The notes under the pieces: generated by a model
Databases searched by the model: none
The model's input: the letters and a program-made list of their open reading frames with translations, nothing else
Told to the model about the DNA's origin: nothing
DNA from: Welwitschia mirabilis
Taxonomy: Eukaryota > Gnetophyta > Gnetopsida > Welwitschiales
Reading direction: 5' to 3'
Length of the DNA stretch: 64,000 nucleotides
Assembly (NCBI GenBank): GCA_051453625.1
Contig: JBOZIK010000001.1
Location: 172,872,859 to 172,936,858, forward strand
Made by a program: the position numbers and the translations under genes
Shown here: positions 58,483 to 64,000 of the stretch, in pieces
Position numbering within the stretch: position 1 is the stretch's first letter
How the letters are laid out: each line of letters begins with the position of its first letter

Positions 58483-59520
58483 TGTTAACATGTAAAAATT
58501 GAGATTTTGATTAGGTTATCTAATTGATTTAGCTTAATAAAAGATATTAATATAATCAATTTATCATAAAATTATGTATTCTATTACTTTTTAATGCTTT
58601 ATATTAACTCATGATCTTTTTATGACATTTTTAAGGTATTTATCTAATTGTGAAGAACATGCTAAAATATTATGATTATCTAGCCTTAAACATTGGTGGC
58701 ATTATTATTCTGTGTAGAATAATTTAAATATTATGTTCTAAACTTGTCATGGAAAATTAAGCTAGAGGTAGTTATTGGATTAAATAAATTTCATATTAAA
58801 AATAACTAGCATCTTTGCTAACATGTGGAAGGAATGATGACAACACACAATAATAACATATGATAGTGCTAAGTAGGATGACAACAAAAAAACATAATAA
58901 CATCATTAGTTAATAGAAGTAGTAGCATTTAGAAGCCAAGTATTAGGCTTATCATGATGATCTATACCTAATGCAAAATGATAAAGATCCTACTTAATAC
59001 CATATAATATATTTTGTAATTAATCATCTAAAGCTATAAGCTAAATGCTTATAATAATTTCCTATCTTATGCTCATCTTTAAAAGATTCTTAAGAACTTA
59101 TTTTTAATATTATTTATTTTGGTAAAATAATAGAACCTTTAAACGTCACATCAACATGGCTTTCTAAGTGATTTATTTGAGGAGTGAGCTTCCTTTAAGG
59201 ATAGCTTGAGGTATCCTTTTTAGCTTATTTTTTCATTTGATGTAATGTGCCTTTATTGATTTAATACATAATAGTTGTCTTATTTTAATTTCAAGTTGTA
59301 AATCAGTTTTTACTTTTAATGTTTAAGTAGAAAAGTTACTATTAAATTCCATTATTATTTGAGTGGATACTATAATCACTTAGTATGAGTCTTCTTTAAT
59401 TTGATTATTTTAAGTACCTTAGGTTATTACTTGTCATTCTTATTTTAAGGCTATGAAGGATTAAGTGGCTATTAAGTTCATCAACCTTTATAAGGTGAAT
59501 GAAAGTATGTTACCATAACT
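58483..59520 (+). repeat. Right (3') LTR of F
   Basis: Starts tgttaacatg and ends near ttaccataac. It aligns with 39669-40722. E2's RT resumes immediately to the right. Confidence 0.85.
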
Positions 59521-60689
59521 CCTACCATCATTTAGGGCTTTGCTAGCATAGTAGATAACTATGGACTTTTTTATTAATTATTTATCCTAAAATAGCATTA
59601 GCTACATAGTCACTTGAATTACATATAAGCTTAAATGATGGTGATCAATTGGGTTATTGGATCATATATGCTGAACTAAGTTTTATCTCAAGTTAACTAA
59701 AATATTTTTGACATTCATGGGTATACTCAAAAAGAACATTTTTACCTAAAAATTACATGAAGGTTTGGAAATGTTGCTAAAGTTATCAATGAATATTCTA
59801 TAGTATCTAGAATGTCTAAGAAAAGATCTAGCATATTCAACCTTTTTTGGAATAGATAGATAAGTAATCAAAGAAAATTTTATAAGGTCTACTTAGATTC
59901 CTTTCTTGGAAAATAATATGGCTTAATAAAATATCCCTATTTACCATGAAGAGGAACTTTTTCTAATTTAGGACTTTAAGTACATCTAATAAGAATAAGC
60001 TTAACATTTACAAGATAATATTTAAAATACATTTTGTATACTAAATATTCATCCATAAATATTTCAACATAAGTTTTTGAAAGGCCAATAAAAATTCAAA
60101 ACATATATTATTGGAAACTAGCAAGTGCATTATAAAGTTTAAAGGGTATTCATTTGCAGGTAAAAATTTCATAAGAACAAGTGAAAGTATATTTTTCTTA
60201 GTTTTCAAGAACAATTTTCATATAATTATAACTCAAGTATCCAAATGATAAATAATAGAAAACATATTTAGTTAATTGCTCAAGTATTTGATTAGAAAAT
60301 AACAAAGGAAAATGATCTTCTTAATTATAACATCAAGTTTTATAGTCTATGTATATTCTCCATTTCACAGTAGGCTTGATAAGGATAAGTTCATTGTGTT
60401 TATTATAGACTAATAATCTAACCTTCTTAGCTACTATTTAAGTTATACTCACCCACTTACTATTGAAGATAAGTTAGATAATGCCATTGTCTAAGAGTTT
60501 AAGCATCTCATTTTTAACAACTTCCTTTATTAGGGGGCTAAGTTTCTATTGGGATTTAACACTTATTCTATTATCCTCTAAGTAGATATGATGCACAAAA
60601 ATTCTAGGACTAATGCCCCTGATGTCTAATGAGGTTTACCCAATAACTTTATTATGTTTTTTAAAGATCAATCAAGGCATCCTAAGGAT
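59521..60689 (-). pseudogene. Gypsy reverse transcriptase relic of E2
   Basis: On the minus strand, in order: LLDNGII, SKWVSIT, IYIDYKT (RT fingers/palm), FPLLFSNQILEQL, YLSYN, FTCSYEIF, and VEIFMDEYLVY, the catalytic FMDD box changed to FMDE (plus 60048-60059). DILDTIEYSL-type sequence and IVIYYASKALND follow at the RNase H junction. This is a nearly complete RT order of Athila-type elements with several frameshifts. The RT is cut at its N-terminal side by copia G. Confidence 0.82.
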
Positions 60690-62150
60690 TGTTAGACTTA
60701 GAAGGAAGGGGTGAATAAATGTTACAAACTAAAAATTAAATTAAATGAGAATAAAAATTACAATGAAAAAACCTTACCAAGATAACATGATTTTCTAACC
60801 TTGGTATGTCTACATACAAAGGGTAGCTTCTATTCATACCTCTAGATATTCTTGACCTACAAGAAAATATGGTTTTTTAGTATACCATTAATCTTATAAT
60901 AAATGTAATTTTTTTCACAAGATAGCACTTTCTCCCCTTTAAAGGAACAATGATTTTCACCAGCACATCACAAATCTCTACAATAATGAAAGTCTTCTCA
61001 CAATACAACACTCTCTTCCCTTAAGGGAATAATGATTTTGTAGCTCACTAATAATATTATATCAAATAAGTACTCATAAATGCTATCTCAAATGCACACC
61101 CCTACAAGGATTGCCTTATAAAGTATTTAATATCTAAAAATGGACTTACAACATCATTTAGAAATATGATAGCCCATAATGAATAATCAAAATGAAATAC
61201 AATAATAAGCCTAAAGATATTGCTTTGATGAAGATTTGAAATTCTTAAAGTTGTTATTGTTATCATGAGTATAAATAAAAAAAATAGCAATAAAGATCCA
61301 AGGGTAAATGATGAGAGTAATGGAAGTTCCTTTTTAAATCATGGCTTTGAGTCTTCATGAAAATTTTCTTTCACTCACGCATTTAAAGATCTATATATTT
61401 GGTTAATTCAATGAAGTGTCAAAATTTCTTCTTGGATTTATTATAACAATGCTTTATAAGGTTAAAGAAGGCTTAGCTATTTTAGCTTGAAATAGAGCCA
61501 TTTGATTTTGTAATTACTATGTAATAGATAGCTAATGTATATGATTTGGATGCATATCTTTGATTTTAATTGATGTCATCTTTGTTCTAAGATGTATTCA
61601 CTTTTGTAGATATCTAATCTTTATACATATTTACTTTTTTAGACTTCTTCAGTTAACTTTTCTAGATTTTGATGGATCTTACTCTGTAAGGACCTTCATG
61701 ATCATGAATTTATAATGTATACATTCATATCTCACTTGAAACATAAGATATTAGTTGAAAATCAAATTAACTTTGTTACCTATTTCAGCTTAGTATAGAC
61801 ATATTTAAACATGTAAGCATCTTCATCTATATTAGAGCTTATTTGTGTTGAGTATAATAATCATGTTTTATCCTTGATATGAACTTAAATACATGTGAAA
61901 GATATTCAACTTTTCAGATGTCTTCACTTAAGATGTCTTCAATTTCTTAAACATTTTCAACTAATTAATTTTATAGATTTAGTATATGATCCTTTTCATA
62001 AGATACTATCTTTGAAGACCCATCATGATCTAATGCCTATTAAGATCTGATGTACCTATAATGACTTGTCTACACAATGATACAAGAATGTTTAACAAGT
62101 AAAATCATAATGTTTAACAAGTGGAATCATCAAAACTAAATTTACCAACA
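60690..62150 (-). repeat. 3' LTR of copia G
   Basis: Terminal tgttag (60690) and ccaaca (62150) give TG...CA ends next to the polypurine tract. The paired 5' LTR would lie beyond 64000, so the call rests on termini, tract and similarity to A and C. Confidence 0.7.
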
Positions 62151-62164
62151 ATCTCCCTCTTTTT
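62151..62164 (-). promoter_or_regulatory. Polypurine tract of copia G
   Basis: Minus-strand aaaaagagggagat directly precedes tgttgg, as in A and C. Confidence 0.72.
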
Positions 62165-62829
62165 GATGATTTTCAAATCTTGGCAAATCTCATTAATAAC
62201 ATCTTAACTAATCAATTATAATTAGACATTTTATTCTAGAATAATGCACATAATTACTAGTTGTAATAATCATGATATAAGTCAATTAAAATCTTAAAAA
62301 TCATATAGATATATATACCACTTAAAGAACTAGAAAAACATATTTAATAATCCTTTGAAAAAATTGTAAAATACATAAAATAGATGATAAATCATTGTAT
62401 TTTTCATTCACATATGCATATAAACCGTGAAGCATGTCATATTTTAGAGCATGAAATTTAATTGTTTGTGAACACTATATCATAAAAATAAATATGAAAG
62501 GACATAAAAAAATGTGTTGTCATCATATGAAAGAATTTTAATCACCAAATAATTAGAGTATTACATATTCAAAAGTGTGCCAATGAAAAAATAATATTAA
62601 GAATGAGAAATGTGCCAAACATAAGACATGTATTAATAAGCTCAAAATGATAGAAATGTCAAATAACATTAATGTATGCCAAAACATCAAGGAATCATCA
62701 TCAAATAAGAATGATCACACTCATGGATGTAATTCAAGATCTCATAATCAAGAAATTTAAACCCAATAGAGTATCCTTAATCTAAAAGATATAATGCTTA
62801 ATTGATTTGATAATGATTTGCCACATACT

Positions 62830-63990
62830 TCTCCCCTTTTGGGCATAAATAAAAGACACTAGTTACTAAGAGCTAAATCACTCAAGTAATACCTACCTTG
62901 GCCTTCTTCATTACTATTATCACTACCATGGGTGATGGAGGTTTATTGGGGGTTTGATGACAAGGAAGTAAAGGGTAGAGCATGCCTCTTCCTAGAGGGG
63001 AACTATGAAGTATTATCAAGACCTTCAAAGTCCTATTTCCTCATACGTCAATGCATTTAAGAAGTAATAGAAGTTCTAAAGAAACTAGTAGTGGTAGTCT
63101 CTGTAAATGATAGTGAAAGTTATAAAGATGAAAGTGGTTTTCCCTATACAGGATTTATGTGAGAAGAAGGTGATGATGTTGGACATGTAGGATGACAAAA
63201 TGGAATCTTGTGATGAGTACAACAAAAGATAAAAGTTGGTGTATCTGAGCTCTCAAACTCTATCTCCAAGCCCATTTCTCCTTCTATACATGTGACTTTA
63301 TGGGAGTTTGGTACTCCTCCTAAATTTGTATCTCATATCTAGAAGACTCTTCTAAAGATTCATTATCTACTACCTTGTCTAAATCATAACTTATATCAAA
63401 CAAAGTTAAAGGTTCTTCTTTCTCTTACTCTAACTCTTTCTTTGAGTTTGACCATATGGGAGCTAGTGCCTCCCCTTCACTTTTGGTGGATCTATGTTTT
63501 TTAAATTTCAAAATATTTCTTTCAATTTTACCTATCATCCTGATGATGGCCATTAATCCCTTTTTTAGAAGTAAAGAGCTATAAGTAGTAGTAAAAAAAG
63601 AATACTAATACTATGTGTTTTGCTTATGTCCTCACTTGGTGGCACTGGCACTCTTTGTTTTTCATTAAATTTTGCAAATGGTTTTTTCTAATAAATAAGT
63701 TTAACCTATGATACTAAAATATCTACATTGCTAATGATTAGGCTAATAAGACATAGATGACCCAAGTTCTTCCCTTTGCAAAATAGTAAGATGATATCTG
63801 TATACAAAACAAAATCCAAACCTATTTGAAAAATAGTGAGTAGATAAAATATAATGAAAGTTTGCATGAATTTGCAATATCTATAGCTACTTCCTCTAAT
63901 GAAAAATGTTAGAAAGTTACTAGACTAAGAATTAAGGCATAAAGCATCATATCATTTTTTTCAATATCTTTAACAAAGTTCATTCTGCTA
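62830..63990 (-). pseudogene. Second-ORF-like relic of copia G
   Basis: Fragments read on the minus strand: a CKGKNLGHLCLIS block near 63760, similar in position to GHHDED of copia C; a KKPFAKFNEKQRVPVPPSED linker; MAIIRMIGKIERNILKFKKH near 63540; then a Glu-rich part (ELE-EKEEPLTLFDISYDL, DNESLEESSRYE). The frame is then lost. Location next to the polypurine tract and acidic C-terminal composition match the second ORF of A and C. Sequence similarity is weak, so this is a tentative member. Confidence 0.4.
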
Positions 63991-64000
63991 TGTTCAAATA

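Larger units (their letters stand above)
39669..59520 (+). mobile_element. LTR element F inserted in E2 (itself full of insertions)
   Basis: Two direct repeats of about 1.05 kb bound the segment and both adjoin E2: RNase H on the left, RT on the right. Region D, which precedes the 3' LTR in the family, reads on the plus strand at 58000-58482 and ends in the purine tract tttaggggtg. F is therefore plus-oriented and Athila-like. Own interior sequence is 40723-41496 and parts of 49403-58482. Gypsy 2, the unknown minus-strand ORF unit and gypsy 3 occupy the rest. No target duplication or own gag was recognised. Confidence 0.65.
34450..60689 (-). mobile_element. Athila-like Ty3/gypsy element E2, split by F and cut by G
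   Basis: A minus-strand element carrying RT (60689-59521), RNase H (39668 downward) and integrase (39060-37690), then the shared 3' region (37510-35495) and an LTR candidate. RT and RNase H are 19.9 kb apart because element F lies between them. The break falls between the RT end (YYASKALND) and the RNase H start (NYTITKRDILVIVF), which are adjacent in such elements. Its gag and protease side was displaced beyond the window by copia G at 60690. Confidence 0.78.
60690..64000 (-). mobile_element. Ty1/copia element G, 3' part (runs off the window)
   Basis: A minus-strand copia inserted into E2's RT. The 3' LTR is 60690-62150 and the polypurine tract is 62151-62164 (minus strand aaaaagagggagat). 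The interior then extends to the window edge with a second-ORF-like region. The LTR is 1.46 kb, like that of C, and starts on the plus strand with tgttagacttag and a ggggtgaataa box, resembling A. The 5' LTR and gag are outside the window. Confidence 0.78.

Overview
The window is a block of plant heterochromatin made almost entirely of old, nested LTR retrotransposons. It is strongly AT-rich and CpG is visibly rare. It carries Ty1/copia and Ty3/gypsy gag, protease, reverse transcriptase (RT), RNase H and integrase relics, with plant-type primer-binding sites (Met-tRNA-like for copia; the TTGGCGCCGTTGCC type for gypsy). No intact host gene, tRNA, rRNA or CRISPR array was found, and the species cannot be named from this sequence. 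The sequence contains ten runs of N. Several are flanked by the same sequence on both sides, so they look like unmerged contig ends.

Left third (1-21737): a three-level nest. Copia A lies on the minus strand (1411-21737, target duplication actaa/attaa). Its 5' LTR was split by gypsy B on the plus strand (6387-21248). The 5' LTR of B was in turn split by copia C on the plus strand (6492-13931). A and C have gag and an aspartic-protease/pre-integrase stub but no RT or integrase. Instead each has a second ORF next to the 3' LTR that resembles the 'putative plant transposon protein' family. In C this ORF is 348 codons without a frameshift and has its own TATA-like leader. B has gag and protease only, followed by about 2.5 kb of non-coding sequence.

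Middle (21738-39668): a minus-strand Athila-like gypsy (E1; gag and protease, RT to integrase apparently lost), a long stretch with nothing recognisable, and a TRIM-like miniature element (31253-32510) lying between two direct repeats. After these comes the 3' half of a second minus-strand Athila-like element, E2 (LTR candidate, 3' region, integrase, RNase H).

Right (39669-64000): E2 is split between RNase H and RT by an insertion bounded by a pair of about 1.05-kb LTRs (F: 39669-40722 and 58483-59520). Inside F are gypsy 2 (41497-49397, perfect gcatg target duplication, sister of B), a minus-strand ORF of about 417 codons from an unrecognised family (50125-51377), and the 3' half of gypsy 3. 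The RT of E2 resumes at 59521 and is cut at 60690 by a third copia, G (minus), whose 3' LTR and probable second ORF reach the window edge.

The most interesting signals are three. First, non-autonomous copia elements carry a non-retroviral second ORF in place of RT and integrase. Second, an unknown ORF sits downstream of its own promoter-like leader. Third, an imperfect palindrome (gtcatcc...ggatgac type) recurs in the non-coding parts of otherwise different elements.
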